Of a stretch of DNA of 61,392 bases, positions 28,801 through 37,497 are shown piece after piece. The DNA comes from Paracoccus fontiphilus. GTDB lineage: Bacteria; Pseudomonadota; Alphaproteobacteria; Rhodobacterales; Rhodobacteraceae. Under the pieces are notes generated by a model. It had not been told where the DNA came from and searched no databases. It was given only the letters and a program-made list of their open reading frames with translations. The stretch is from assembly GCF_017356265.1 (NCBI RefSeq), contig NZ_JAFNAW010000019.1, positions 1 to 61,392 on the forward strand, read 5' to 3'. The position numbers were made by a program, and so were the translations under genes. Position 1 is the first letter of the stretch. Every line of letters starts with the position of its first letter.

Positions 28801-29256
28801 ATGCACCCCATCAAGGCGATCGCCCTTGCCGCAACCCTTGCCCTCCCGACCCTTGCAACCGCCCAGGACACCGAGGACTTCGTCGAGGCGCGGCACGGCT
28901 TCATGTCCCTGCTGGGCGTCAACATGGGCCAGTTGGCGGGCATGGCCAAGGGAGAGATCGCCTATGACGAGGCCGCCGCCTCCCTTGCCGCGTCCAACAT
29001 CGTGGCGCTGACGCAATACGACGTGCGGCCGCTGTTCGTCGAAGGCACCTCGTCCGAGGACATGCGGGACTCCGAGGCCCTGCCCGCCATCTGGGAGAAC
29101 CCCGAGGATTTCAGCGCCAAGTTCGCGGGCCTGCGGGACGCGGCGGCGGGCGCGCCGGATGCCGTCAAGGGCGGCCAGGACAATATCGGACCCGCGCTGC
29201 AAAAGCTGGGCGGCGCCTGCAAGGCTTGCCACGACGACTATCGCAAGGACGACTGA
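28801..29256 (+). CDS. Cytochrome c' family protein
   Basis: 151 residues with a signal peptide (MHPIKAIALAATLALPTLATAQ) and a C-terminal heme site CKACHDDYRKDD, the arrangement of four-helix-bundle cytochromes c'. The heme lies at the C terminus as expected. Such proteins bind NO and are linked to protection from nitrosative stress in denitrifiers; this role is inferred. AGGAG precedes the ATG at 28801. The stop codon shares a base with the ATG of the cytochrome b gene (TGATG), so both are made together. Confidence 0.9.
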   Translation: MHPIKAIALAATLALPTLATAQDTEDFVEARHGFMSLLGVNMGQLAGMAKGEIAYDEAAASLAASNIVALTQYDVRPLFVEGTSSEDMRDSEALPAIWENPEDFSAKFAGLRDAAAGAPDAVKGGQDNIGPALQKLGGACKACHDDYRKDD

Positions 29257-29837
29257 TGGGCCCCGGCACGCGCCGCGAACGGATCTGGGACCCGGCGCTG
29301 CGGGCTTTCCACTGGTCCCTGGCCGCGCTGGTGGTGACGAACTGGCTGCTGGGCAAGTTCGGCCCCTCGGACATGACGCTGCATTTCTGGCTGGGCTACG
29401 CAATCATCGCCCTGTTGCTGTTCCGGTTGGTCTGGGGCTTTGTCGGCCCGGCCCCTGCGCGCTTCGCCCGGTTCCTCCAAGGGCCTCGCGCCGTGCTGGC
29501 CTATGCTCGCGAGATGATCCGCCCCCAGCCCAGCAACTGGCCGGGGCACAGCCCGGTCGGGGCGCTGGCGGTCGTGGCGATGCTGGCCGTCCTGGTCCTG
29601 CAGGTCACGACCGGGCTGTTCGCCGATCCCGACGACTACGTGAATGTCGGCCCGCTGGCGTCGCAGGTCAGTTCCTCAACCTCTCGCGACGCGCTGCGCT
29701 GGCATAACCGCGGGGCCGACCTGATCCTCATCCTGGTCATCTTGCACTGGGCGGCGATCCTCTTCTATCGCTTGTGGAAACGCGAGGACCTGGTGCGCCC
29801 CATGATCACCGGCTGGAAATGGGTGCGCCGGCGCTAG
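29256..29837 (+). CDS. Cytochrome b561-type membrane protein
   Basis: 193 residues with four hydrophobic helices. Heme-ligand histidines are placed as in the bacterial di-heme cytochrome b561 family: FHWSLAAL in the first helix, HFWLGYAII in the second, HSPVGALAV in the third, and WHNRGADLILILVILHW at the end. It would oxidise quinol or another membrane donor and pass electrons to a periplasmic partner; the translationally coupled cytochrome c' is the obvious candidate. The start at 29256 is fixed by the overlap with that gene. Confidence 0.88.
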   Translation: MGPGTRRERIWDPALRAFHWSLAALVVTNWLLGKFGPSDMTLHFWLGYAIIALLLFRLVWGFVGPAPARFARFLQGPRAVLAYAREMIRPQPSNWPGHSPVGALAVVAMLAVLVLQVTTGLFADPDDYVNVGPLASQVSSSTSRDALRWHNRGADLILILVILHWAAILFYRLWKREDLVRPMITGWKWVRRR

Positions 29838-29892
29838 GGTGGAACCTGCGCCCCCGCGGCTTGTTGGACAGGGCAAGCAAGAAGGAAAAGCC

Positions 29893-30792
29893 ATGTCCAC
29901 CGACCAACCCTTTCGCAGCGGCGCGATCCGGGACCCGAACCTTCCCAAGCCGGACTTCCCCAGGCAGGAACAGCCCGCCCCCGGCCTCGCCTGCCGGATG
30001 GACCCCCTGCCCGACCATGGCGAGACAAGCTATCGCGGCACCGGCCGCCTGACGGGCAAGCGCGCGCTGATCACCGGGGGCGACAGCGGCATCGGCGCCG
30101 CCGCGGCCATCGCCTATGCCCGGGAAGGCGCCGATGTCGCGATCTGCTACCTGCCCGAGGAACAGGAGGACGCCGACAAGGTCATCGCCCTCGTCAAGGC
30201 CGAGGGCCGCAAGGCGATCGCCGTTCCCGGCGACCTGCGGAACGAGGGTTTCTGCACGTCGCTGGTGGCCCGGGCGGTCGAGGGGTTGGGGGGCTTGGAC
30301 ATCCTGGTCAACAATGCCGGCCGTCAGCAGTTCTGCGAAAAGCTGGAGGATCTGACGACCGCCGATTTCGACGCCACGATGAAGACCAATGTCTATGCGC
30401 CCTTCTGGGTGACGCGGGCCGCGCTGCCGCATCTGGGACCGGGCGCGTCGATCATCATCACCTCGTCGGTGCAGGCCTTTTCGCCGTCGGACATCCTGTT
30501 CGACTATGCCCAATCCAAGGCCGCCAACGTGGCCTTCGCGCAGTCGCTGGCCAAGCAGCTTGCCCCGCGCGGCATCCGTGTGAACGCCGTCTGCCCCGGC
30601 CCCTACTGGACCGCGCTGCAGATCTCGGGCGGGCAGCCGACCGGAAAGGCAGCCGAACACGGCAAGAACCAGCCTCTTGGCCGCCCCGGCCAGCCGGTGG
30701 AGCTTGCACCAATCTACGTGCTGCTGGCCTCGGACGAGGCGAGCTATATCACGGGCGAGTATTTCGGATCAGTCGGCGGCAGCGGATTGTAG
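29893..30792 (+). CDS. Short-chain dehydrogenase/reductase (YhdF/YghA-like)
   Basis: 299 residues, with a 50-residue N-terminal extension before the Rossmann motif TGGDSGIGAA. The NNAG motif is at about residue 135, and the catalytic Ser (SSVQAF) and Tyr-x-x-x-Lys (YAQSKAA) are in place; the C-terminal YITGEYFGSVGG is typical. The N-terminal extension, ending in GLACRMDPLPDHGETSYRGTGRL, is that of the YghA/YhdF group of NADPH aldehyde reductases. The substrate is unknown. GAAGGAAAAG precedes the ATG at 29893. Confidence 0.88.
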   Translation: MSTDQPFRSGAIRDPNLPKPDFPRQEQPAPGLACRMDPLPDHGETSYRGTGRLTGKRALITGGDSGIGAAAAIAYAREGADVAICYLPEEQEDADKVIALVKAEGRKAIAVPGDLRNEGFCTSLVARAVEGLGGLDILVNNAGRQQFCEKLEDLTTADFDATMKTNVYAPFWVTRAALPHLGPGASIIITSSVQAFSPSDILFDYAQSKAANVAFAQSLAKQLAPRGIRVNAVCPGPYWTALQISGGQPTGKAAEHGKNQPLGRPGQPVELAPIYVLLASDEASYITGEYFGSVGGSGL

Positions 30793-30813
30793 GCAAGAAA
30801 AAAGAAAATTCTT

Positions 30814-30847
30814 GCCTCCGGCGGGGATATTTTAACCAAGCTGAAAG
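30814..30847 (+). repeat. Intergenic repeat, copy A
   Basis: Begins GCCTCCGGCGGGGATATTTT and ends CCAAGCTGAAAG. It aligns with inverse-oriented copies at 30953-30986 and 37361-37389. A palindrome GCAAGAA / TTCTTGC (30793-30815) sits directly before it, right after the dehydrogenase stop codon. Similar GGCGGGGATATTT sequences are, from memory, common between Rhodobacteraceae genes. Confidence 0.6.
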
Positions 30848-30952
30848 GGTTTGGGGCCCATGCTCGGTCCACGGTACAGGCGGGGACGCCGATGACCGTC
30901 CAAGGTGAAAGCCCCCTGCCCGCCGCATCATGCCGGCGCGGCAGGGGGCCGC

Positions 30953-30986
30953 TCTTTCATCTTGGCTTCAAGTATCCTGGGGAGAC
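30953..30986 (-). repeat. Intergenic repeat, copy B
   Basis: Read on the minus strand it begins GTCTCCCCAGGATACTTGAA and ends CCAAGATGAAAG, aligned with copy A with one short gap. Between copies A and B lies a long GC hairpin (arms GCCCCCTGCC at 30911-30920 and GGCAGGGGGC at 30940-30949). The remaining 66 bases to parC hold GC-rich stems, including GGGGC / GCCCC around GAA. Confidence 0.55.
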
Positions 30987-31032
30987 TGCCGCAGGGCGGC
31001 AGGCGGGGCGAAGCCCCGGGACGAAAAGGCGT

Positions 31033-31052
31033 CGAAGGGCACCAGCCCTTCG
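31033..31052 (-). terminator. Terminator-like hairpin after parC
   Basis: Perfect 8-bp stem (31033-31040 with 31045-31052) directly after the parC stop codon, followed on the minus strand by ACGCCTTTTCG. The T run is short, so strength is uncertain. Confidence 0.55.
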
Positions 31053-33305
31053 TCAGTTGAACTTGTTGTCGCGCGGGAAGCCGCGCGGGGCCATGCGCCC
31101 GGCGCTGGAACGCTTGCCCAGCCATTCGGTCAGGTCGGGTTCGGTCCGCGTGCGCCCGCCGCTTTCCTGCCAGCGCAATCCCTCGGCCAGGGTGATGAAG
31201 GCCGCGTCGGACAGCGTGTCCCCCGCCACCAACCCGCCGCCGCTGCCGTATTTCTGCAGGCGCACGCCCTTGCCGCGCGCCATCTCGGGCAGTTCGGCCA
31301 AGGGGAAGACCAGCATCTTGCGGTTCGTGCCGATCACTGCGACATGATCGCCGCTGACGGGACGGCACAGCAGAGCCTCGCCGTTCAGGACCTGCTTGCC
31401 GGTCTTGGTCTGTGCCAGGATGTCGCTTGCCTGCACGATGAAGCCATCACCGGCCTTCGATGCCACAAGGTACTTCTCGCCGTCGCGCCAGGGGAACATG
31501 GCGATCACCTCGGCCTCGTTCGGCAGGTCGATCATCAGGCGCAGCGGCTCTCCCATGCCGCGGCCGCCGGGCAGGTTGTTGGCAGGCAGCGTGTAGAAGC
31601 GGCCGTTGCTGGCAAAGATCATCAGCTTGTCGGTCGTCTCGGCATGGAGGGCCAGGCCGGGGCCGTCGCCGTCCTTGAACTTCACCTCGGCATCCAGCGG
31701 CTGGTGACCCTTCATGCCGCGAATCCAGCCCATCTTCGACAGGATCACGGTCAAGGGCTCCCGCTCGATCATCGATTCGAGGTCGATGGGCGCGATCTCC
31801 TGCGCCTCGGCGATCTGGGTGCGGCGCTGGCCCTCGGGCCTGGACTTGCCGAACAGGTTGCGCACTTCCTTCAACTGGTCGCTGATCCGCACCCACTGCA
31901 CGCGTTCGTCGGCCAGCATCGCCTCCAGCCCCTGCCGTTCCTCCAGAAGGGCGTCGCGCTCGGCGCGAAGTTCGATCTCCTCCAGCTTGCGCAGGGCGCG
32001 CAGGCGCATGTTCAGGATCGCCTCGACCTGCACTTCGGTCAGGCCGAACTCGGCCATCATCACGGCCTTGGGCTCGTCCTCGTGGCGGATGATCTCGATC
32101 ACGCGGTCGAGGTTCAGATAGGCAACCAGATAGCCTTCCAGCACCTCCAACCGGGCGGCGATCTTGTCGAGGCGATAGTTCGCGCGGCGCACCAGCACCT
32201 CGCGCCGGTGGTCCAGGAAGGCGCGCAGCACTTCCTTGAGCGAGCAGACCTTGGGCACGCGCCCGTCGATCAGCACGTTCATGTTCATGCTGAAGCGAAC
32301 CTCAAGGTCGCTGACCCGGAACAGCGCGGCCATCAGCTGTTCGGGATCGACGGTGCGGGCCTTGGGCTCCAGGACGATGCGGATGTCCTCGGCGGATTCG
32401 TCGCGGACATCGGCCAGGATCGGGATGCGCTTGGACTGGATCAGCTCGGCCAGGCGTTCGATAAGCTTGGATTTCTGGACCTGATAGGGAATTTCGGTCA
32501 CGACGACCTGCCACAAGCCCCGGCCCAGATTCTCCTGCATCCAGCGGGCCCGCACGCGGAAGGCGCCCCGGCCCGTGCGATAGGCATCGGCGATGGTGTC
32601 GCTGTTTTCCACGATCACGCCGCCGGTCGGGAAATCCGGCCCCTTGACCAAGGCAGCCAGCGTATCATCGCGCGCGTCCGGCGTCTTGATCAGGTGCAGG
32701 CAGGCGTCGATCACCTCGTGCAGGTTGTGCGGCGGGATGTTCGTGGCCATGCCGACCGCGATCCCGGACGCGCCATTGGCCAGCAGGTTCGGGAAGGCCG
32801 AGGGCAGGACCACAGGTTCCTGAAGCGTGCCGTCATAGTTCGGGCGGAAATCGACCGAATCCTCGGTCAGGCCGTCCATCAGGGCCTCGGACGCCTGAGC
32901 CAGCCGCGCTTCGGTGTATCGGGCGGCGGCCGGGTTGTCGCCGTCGATGTTGCCGAAGTTCCCCTGCCCGTCCACCAGCGGATAGCGCATGGCGAAATCC
33001 TGGGCCAGGCGCGCCATCGCGTCATAGATCGCGGCGTCCCCGTGGGGGTGATAGTTGCCCATCACGTCGCCGGTGATCTTGGCCGACTTGCGGAACGCCC
33101 CGTTCGGCGCCAGCCGCAACTCGCGCATCGCGTAAAGGATGCGGCGGTGAACCGGCTTCAGCCCGTCGCGCGCATCGGGCAGCGCCCGGTGCATGATGGT
33201 GGACAGGGCATAGGTCAGGTACCGCTCGCCGATGGCACGGCTGAGCGGTTCGGATTGGGTGTTGTCTTCGGGGTCAGCGGGGGGATCGGGGGGCAGACTG
33301 GACAT
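31053..33305 (-). CDS. parC: DNA topoisomerase IV subunit A
   Basis: Breakage-reunion subunit that, with ParE, separates daughter chromosomes; 750 residues. The catalytic tyrosine is Tyr130 in [10 protein letters not shown], and the C-terminal part has the ParC-type beta-pinwheel rather than GyrA boxes (no GyrA box found). The quinolone region reads [12 protein letters not shown]: alanine replaces E. coli Ser80 and aspartate the Glu84. The identification as ParC over GyrA follows from length, the [22 protein letters not shown]-terminal region and missing GyrA box. parE is not in the window. Confidence 0.93.
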   Translation of the reverse strand: MSSLPPDPPADPEDNTQSEPLSRAIGERYLTYALSTIMHRALPDARDGLKPVHRRILYAMRELRLAPNGAFRKSAKITGDVMGNYHPHGDAAIYDAMARLAQDFAMRYPLVDGQGNFGNIDGDNPAAARYTEARLAQASEALMDGLTEDSVDFRPNYDGTLQEPVVLPSAFPNLLANGASGIAVGMATNIPPHNLHEVIDACLHLIKTPDARDDTLAALVKGPDFPTGGVIVENSDTIADAYRTGRGAFRVRARWMQENLGRGLWQVVVTEIPYQVQKSKLIERLAELIQSKRIPILADVRDESAEDIRIVLEPKARTVDPEQLMAALFRVSDLEVRFSMNMNVLIDGRVPKVCSLKEVLRAFLDHRREVLVRRANYRLDKIAARLEVLEGYLVAYLNLDRVIEIIRHEDEPKAVMMAEFGLTEVQVEAILNMRLRALRKLEEIELRAERDALLEERQGLEAMLADERVQWVRISDQLKEVRNLFGKSRPEGQRRTQIAEAQEIAPIDLESMIEREPLTVILSKMGWIRGMKGHQPLDAEVKFKDGDGPGLALHAETTDKLMIFASNGRFYTLPANNLPGGRGMGEPLRLMIDLPNEAEVIAMFPWRDGEKYLVASKAGDGFIVQASDILAQTKTGKQVLNGEALLCRPVSGDHVAVIGTNRKMLVFPLAELPEMARGKGVRLQKYGSGGGLVAGDTLSDAAFITLAEGLRWQESGGRTRTEPDLTEWLGKRSSAGRMAPRGFPRDNKFN

Positions 33306-33429
33306 GCCGCATCAGATAGGGTGCGGGGCGCGCGCGGTCCAGCGGGAATCGCGGAACGGCTGCACGGGCGTTGGCGTTGCAAGGCAACATAGGTTAACAA
33401 GATCCAGAAGGATCGATGGGGGGACATCG

Positions 33430-33930
33430 ATGATCAGACTGGTCGCGCTGCTGCTGGCCACCCTGGCAGGGCTGTTCCTGGTGCTGTCGGTCTGGGGCGA
33501 CGGCAACCTGCGCGCCGAACGCCGGCCTGCGCCGCAGCCTATCGCGCAGGATGCCGGCACGGCACTGCCGGACCTGTCGGCACCTCCGCCGCAGGAACAG
33601 GTCGCCCCCGCCGCCGTCGTGCAGGCCACGACGCAAACACCGCAGCAGGTCCAGCGATTTCCCGGACCGGCGCTGCGCCCATCTCCCGAACATGCGGGCG
33701 CTTCGGCTGCCAGGCAGGCCGTTCCCGATGGTCCGGTCCTTTACGTCACCGGCGACCGGGTGAACATGCGCGCGGGCCCGTCGACGGGTGATCGCGTCGT
33801 GGCCGCGCTCGGGCGCGGCACGGCGGTCCAGCCCCTTGGACCGACCGATGCCGAATGGGTCAACCTCCGCGACGGCAACGGCCGCGTCGGCTATGTCGCG
33901 GGCCGGTTCCTGTCGGCCACCGCTCCATGA
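33430..33930 (+). CDS. Exported protein with a C-terminal bacterial SH3 domain
   Basis: 166 residues. An N-terminal hydrophobic segment (LVALLLATLAGLFLVLSVWG) is either a signal or a membrane anchor, followed by about 70 Pro/Gln/Ala-rich residues and a C-terminal SH3b domain (LYVTGDRVNMRAGPSTGDRVV, then GYVAGRFL). SH3b domains often bind peptidoglycan or the cell surface. Divergent from parC. Its stop overlaps the start of the next gene by four bases (ATGA), so both are co-translated. Confidence 0.82.
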   Translation: MIRLVALLLATLAGLFLVLSVWGDGNLRAERRPAPQPIAQDAGTALPDLSAPPPQEQVAPAAVVQATTQTPQQVQRFPGPALRPSPEHAGASAARQAVPDGPVLYVTGDRVNMRAGPSTGDRVVAALGRGTAVQPLGPTDAEWVNLRDGNGRVGYVAGRFLSATAP

Positions 33931-34745
33931 CGAAACGCGTCCTGATCACCGGCTGCTCCTCGGGGATCGGCCTTGATGCCGCGCGCCGGATGCAGTCGCT
34001 GGGCTGGCAGGTCGTCGCCACCTGCCGCAAGGACGCCGACATCTCTGCCCGCCGGGCCGAGGGGATGGAATGCCACCACCTGGAACTCTCCGACGAAGAC
34101 AGCGTGGCGCAGTTGTCCGAGCGGGTGCTGGCGGGCGGCCCGCTGGACGGTCTTGTCAACAATGCCGCCTTCGCCCTGCCCGGCGCGGTCGAGGACATGC
34201 CGCGCGGCGCCCTGCGCGAAATCTTTGAAACCAACCTGTTCGGCACCCACGACCTGACCGTCCGCCTGATCCCGCACTTTCGCAAGGGCGGCGGGCGGAT
34301 CGTCAACATCAGCTCGGTCCTGGGCCTGATCGGCATCCGTTGGCGCGGCCCCTATGTCGCGACCAAGTTCGCGCTGGAAGGGCTGACCGACGTGCTGCGG
34401 CTGGAGATGGCGGGCACCCCCGTCAAGGTCATCCTGATCGAGCCCGGACCCATCGCCAGCCGCATCCGCGTGAATGCGATCCCGCATTTCGAACGCTGGG
34501 TGAACTGGCATGACAGCGCCCGCGCCGATGAATACCGCGCCAGCCTGTTGAAACGGCTGTACGAGCCGTCGGGCAAGGACCGCTTCGAACTGCCGCCCTC
34601 GGCGGTCAGCGACCGCATCGTCCATGCGTTGACGGCGACACGGCCCCGCCCGCGCTATTACGTCACCACGCCCACATGGATGTCCGGCGCCGCGCGCCGG
34701 CTTCTGCCCACGCGCGCACTGGACTGGTTCGCGCGCCACGGCTAG
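33927..34745 (+). CDS. Short-chain dehydrogenase/reductase
   Basis: 272 residues: Rossmann motif TGCSSGIG at 8-15, NNAAF in the NNAG position, catalytic SSV and Tyr-x-x-x-Lys as YVATKFALEG, then VILIEPGPIAS. The set of motifs is that of classical SDRs acting on steroid-like or acyl substrates, and the C-terminal RPRPRYYVTTPTWM is also common in that group. Substrate unknown. It is translationally coupled to the SH3-domain gene and followed by the small HIG1-like gene after 23 bases. Confidence 0.87.
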   Translation: MTKRVLITGCSSGIGLDAARRMQSLGWQVVATCRKDADISARRAEGMECHHLELSDEDSVAQLSERVLAGGPLDGLVNNAAFALPGAVEDMPRGALREIFETNLFGTHDLTVRLIPHFRKGGGRIVNISSVLGLIGIRWRGPYVATKFALEGLTDVLRLEMAGTPVKVILIEPGPIASRIRVNAIPHFERWVNWHDSARADEYRASLLKRLYEPSGKDRFELPPSAVSDRIVHALTATRPRPRYYVTTPTWMSGAARRLLPTRALDWFARHG

Positions 34746-34768
34746 GGTTCCGGCCAACGAAAGGCGGC

Positions 34769-34972
34769 ATGATGACCGACAGTCCCCTGTTCTACGTGAT
34801 CGCGCTGGCGATCCTGGCCGTTCTCGCGATCCTTGCCACCGGGATCGGCGGCTTTGCCAAGGGCGGCGACTGGAACCGGAAGCACGGCAACCGGATGATG
34901 CGCTGGCGGATCATCGCGCAGGCCGTCGCCGTCGCGCTGATCATGCTGTTCGTCTGGCTGGGGGGGCGCTGA
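34769..34972 (+). CDS. HIG1-domain twin-transmembrane protein
   Basis: 67 residues with two membrane helices, one at about 8-27 and one at 48-64, joined by a basic loop (GGDWNRKHGNRMMRWRIIAQ). This matches the small bacterial HIG1 (hypoxia-induced gene 1) proteins; in mitochondria HIG1 proteins stabilise cytochrome oxidase supercomplexes, and a like role in bacteria is an inference. The first of two tandem ATG codons is given; AAAGGCGG precedes it. The stop shares a base with the ATG of the adenosyltransferase gene. Confidence 0.8.
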   Translation: MMTDSPLFYVIALAILAVLAILATGIGGFAKGGDWNRKHGNRMMRWRIIAQAVAVALIMLFVWLGGR

Positions 34973-35544
34973 TGGTTGTCCTGAACCGCATCTATACCCG
35001 CACCGGCGACGGGGGCGATACTGCCCTGTCGGACGGTACCCGCGTCGCCAAGCATGACCCCCGGGTCGAAGCTTACGGCACCGTCGATGAACTGAACGCG
35101 ACGCTGGGCCTGTGCCGGCTGCACGCGACGGGCGATCTGGCCGACCAGCTGTCCGTGATCCAGAACGACCTGTTCGACCTTGGCGCCGACCTGGCACGGC
35201 CGAACATGGCGGCGGACGATGGGGCGGGCTATCCGGTGCTGCGGATGATCGACGCGCAGGTGACGCGGCTCGAAGCCGAGATCGACGCCATGAATGCCGA
35301 TCTGAATCCCCTGCGCAGCTTTATCCTGCCGGGGGGTTCCGTTCTGGCGGCGCACCTGCACCTGTCGCGCACCGTGGCCCGCCGGGCCGAACGCCGGGCA
35401 ACGGATCTGGCGACCGGCGGGGACGTGAACGGGGCTGCCGTCCGGTATCTCAACCGCCTGTCCGACTGGCTGTTCGTCGCGGCGCGTGTCGCCAACAACG
35501 GGGGTGCGGACGACATCCTGTGGGTTCCGGGGGCCAGCCGCTAG
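34972..35544 (+). CDS. cobO/pduO-type: Cob(I)alamin adenosyltransferase, PduO type
   Basis: 190 residues; transfers the adenosyl group of ATP to cob(I)alamin to form coenzyme B12. The PduO-type N-terminal motif RIYTRTGDGGDTALSDG binds ATP, VEAYGTVDELNATLG follows, and the cobalamin/ATP C-terminal block RTVARRAERRAT is present. PduO and CobO types are unrelated in sequence; the match here is to PduO. The gene overlaps the HIG1 gene by one base and is 126 bases ahead of etfB, an order I believe common in Rhodobacteraceae. Confidence 0.92.
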   Translation: MVVLNRIYTRTGDGGDTALSDGTRVAKHDPRVEAYGTVDELNATLGLCRLHATGDLADQLSVIQNDLFDLGADLARPNMAADDGAGYPVLRMIDAQVTRLEAEIDAMNADLNPLRSFILPGGSVLAAHLHLSRTVARRAERRATDLATGGDVNGAAVRYLNRLSDWLFVAARVANNGGADDILWVPGASR

Positions 35545-35670
35545 GCCAGCGCCGTTCGTGCGTCGGCTGGCCCGACGCAAACGCAGCGTCGGGGGACGCT
35601 TTTGTCTTGTGTCACGCGCCGATCCGTCGGTAACACTGCCCCCGACAAGAAGATGTGAGGGGAGCGCTCC

Positions 35671-36429
35671 ATGAAGATCCTTGTGCCCGTGAAGCGGGTG
35701 ATTGACTACAACGTGAAGGCGCGGGTTCGGGCGGACGGGTCTGGCGTCGATCTGGCCAACGTGAAGATGTCGATGAACCCGTTCGACGAGATCGCGGTCG
35801 AGGAGGCGATCCGGCTGAAGGAGAAGGGCGCGGCGGACGAGGTCGTGGTGGTCTCCATCGGCGTGAAGCAGGCGCAGGAAACGTTGCGCACGGCCCTGGC
35901 GATGGGGGCTGACCGGGCGATCCTTGTGGTGGCGGCCGAGGACGTCGGCACCGACATCGAGCCCCTGGCGGTGGCCAAGATCCTCAAGGCCGTGGTGGAT
36001 GCGGAAGCGCCCCGGCTGGTGATCGCGGGCAAGCAGGCCATCGACAACGACATGAACGCGACCGGCCAGATGCTGGCGGCGCTGCTGGGCTGGGGCCAGG
36101 CGACCTTTGCCTCCAAGCTCGAGATCGCGGATGACAGCGCAAAGGTCACCCGCGAGGTGGACGGCGGGTTGCAGACCATCAAGGTCCGGCTGCCGGCGAT
36201 CGTGACGGCCGACCTGCGCCTGAACGAGCCGCGCTACGCGAGCCTGCCCAACATCATGAAGGCCAAGAAGAAGCCCCTGGAGGAGAAGACGGCCGCCGAC
36301 TACGGCGTCGACGTCAGCCCGCGGCTCGAGGTGGTCTCGACCCGCGAGCCCGAGGGGCGCAGCGCGGGCATCAAGGTCGGCTCGGTCGATGAGCTGGTCT
36401 CGAAACTCAAGGAAGCGGGAGTGATCTGA
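35671..36429 (+). CDS. etfB: Electron transfer flavoprotein, beta subunit
   Basis: 252 residues, beginning [19 protein letters not shown], with the ADGSGVD and AKQAIDND motifs and the typical ETF-beta region ATFASKLEI. With EtfA it takes electrons from acyl-CoA and other flavin dehydrogenases and hands them to ETF-ubiquinone oxidoreductase. It overlaps etfA by one base (TGATG), so the subunits are made in equal amounts. GAGGGGAG lies before the ATG. Confidence 0.97.
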   Translation: MKILVPVKRVIDYNVKARVRADGSGVDLANVKMSMNPFDEIAVEEAIRLKEKGAADEVVVVSIGVKQAQETLRTALAMGADRAILVVAAEDVGTDIEPLAVAKILKAVVDAEAPRLVIAGKQAIDNDMNATGQMLAALLGWGQATFASKLEIADDSAKVTREVDGGLQTIKVRLPAIVTADLRLNEPRYASLPNIMKAKKKPLEEKTAADYGVDVSPRLEVVSTREPEGRSAGIKVGSVDELVSKLKEAGVI

Positions 36430-37355
36430 TGGCGGTTCTTCTTCTGGGGGAAGTCACGAGCGGGGTTCTGAACCGGGACGCCACGGCCAAGGCGGTGGCG
36501 GCGGTCGGAGCCTTGGGCGACGTGACGGTGCTGTGTGCGGGGGCGCACGCCCGCGAGGCCGCCGCCGAGGCGGCCACGATCCAGGGTGTCGCCAAGGTGC
36601 TGGTGGCCGAGGCGCCGGCTTACGGCCACCGCCTGGCCGAGCCCACCGCGGCGCTGCTGGCCGCGCTTGCGGGCGAGTACGAGCACATCGCCGCGCCGGC
36701 CACCACCGACGCCAAGAACGTGATGCCGCGCGTGGCGGCGCTTCTCGACGTGATGGTGATCCCCGAGGTCTCGAAGGTGATCGACGCCGCGACATTCGAG
36801 CGCCCGGTTTATGCCGGCAACGCCATCCAGACGGTGCGCTCGCGCGACGGCAAGAAGGTCATCACCCTGCGCACCGCGAGCTTCGAGGCGGCGGGCACGG
36901 GCGGCGCGGCCCCGGTCGGCGAGGCCACCTTGGCCGACGACCCGGGCCTGTCGTCCTGGCTGTCCGACGAGGTGGCGGCCTCCGACCGCCCCGAGCTGAC
37001 CAGTGCGAAACGCGTGGTCTCGGGCGGCCGGGCGCTCGGCTCGAAGGAGCAGTTCGCGCTCATCGAGGCGCTTGCCGACAAGCTCGGCGCCGCGGTGGGC
37101 GCAAGCCGCGCGGCGGTGGACAGCGGCTATGCGCCGAACGACTGGCAGGTGGGCCAGACCGGCAAGGTGGTGGCGCCCGAGCTGTATGTCGCCGTGGGCA
37201 TCTCCGGCGCCATCCAGCACCTCGCCGGCATGAAGGACAGCAAGGTCATCGTCGCCATCAACAAGGACGAGGAAGCCCCCATCTTCCAGATCGCCGACTA
37301 CGGCCTGGTGGGCGATCTGTTCACCGTCGTGCCGGAATTGACGGGGAAGGTGTGA
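36429..37355 (+). CDS. etfA: Electron transfer flavoprotein, alpha subunit
   Basis: 308 residues. The C-terminal FAD-binding domain has the signature VSGGRALGS, followed by [36 protein letters not shown], of which the stretches [12 protein letters not shown] and [11 protein letters not shown] are the family hallmark. Forms a heterodimer with EtfB. Downstream, 142 bases contain a copy of the intergenic repeat, two hairpins, and then the hydroxybutyryl-CoA dehydrogenase gene. Confidence 0.97.
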   Translation: MAVLLLGEVTSGVLNRDATAKAVAAVGALGDVTVLCAGAHAREAAAEAATIQGVAKVLVAEAPAYGHRLAEPTAALLAALAGEYEHIAAPATTDAKNVMPRVAALLDVMVIPEVSKVIDAATFERPVYAGNAIQTVRSRDGKKVITLRTASFEAAGTGGAAPVGEATLADDPGLSSWLSDEVAASDRPELTSAKRVVSGGRALGSKEQFALIEALADKLGAAVGASRAAVDSGYAPNDWQVGQTGKVVAPELYVAVGISGAIQHLAGMKDSKVIVAINKDEEAPIFQIADYGLVGDLFTVVPELTGKV

Positions 37356-37360
37356 GTCCC

Positions 37361-37389
37361 TCACCTTGGTGCAAATATCCCGCAGGGGT
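37361..37389 (-). repeat. Intergenic repeat, copy C
   Basis: Read on the minus strand it begins ACCCCTGCGGGATATTTGCA and ends CCAAGGTGA, matching copies A and B. As with copy B, a hairpin with GCGAA in the loop (arms 37390-37397 and 37403-37410) follows on the plus strand. Confidence 0.55.
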
Positions 37390-37416
37390 CCGGGGACGCG
37401 AAGTCCCCGGCCTTTC

Positions 37417-37440
37417 ACCGCCCCCACCAGGGGCGGTTTT
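37417..37440 (+). terminator. Rho-independent terminator after etfA
   Basis: 8-bp stem ACCGCCCC / GGGGCGGT (37417-37424 with 37430-37437) with a five-base loop and a run of four T. It ends the cluster before the 3-hydroxybutyryl-CoA dehydrogenase gene. Confidence 0.8.
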
Positions 37441-37497
37441 GCATTGCAGCATCCCGATGCCCGCCCTATCGTCCCGCCAACAAGCAGCGAGGCTCAG

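Noticed and set aside
35545..35670. A sigma70 promoter ahead of etfB
   Set aside because: The best pair, TTGTGT and TAACAC, is 18 bases apart and poorly matched, so it was not listed as a feature.
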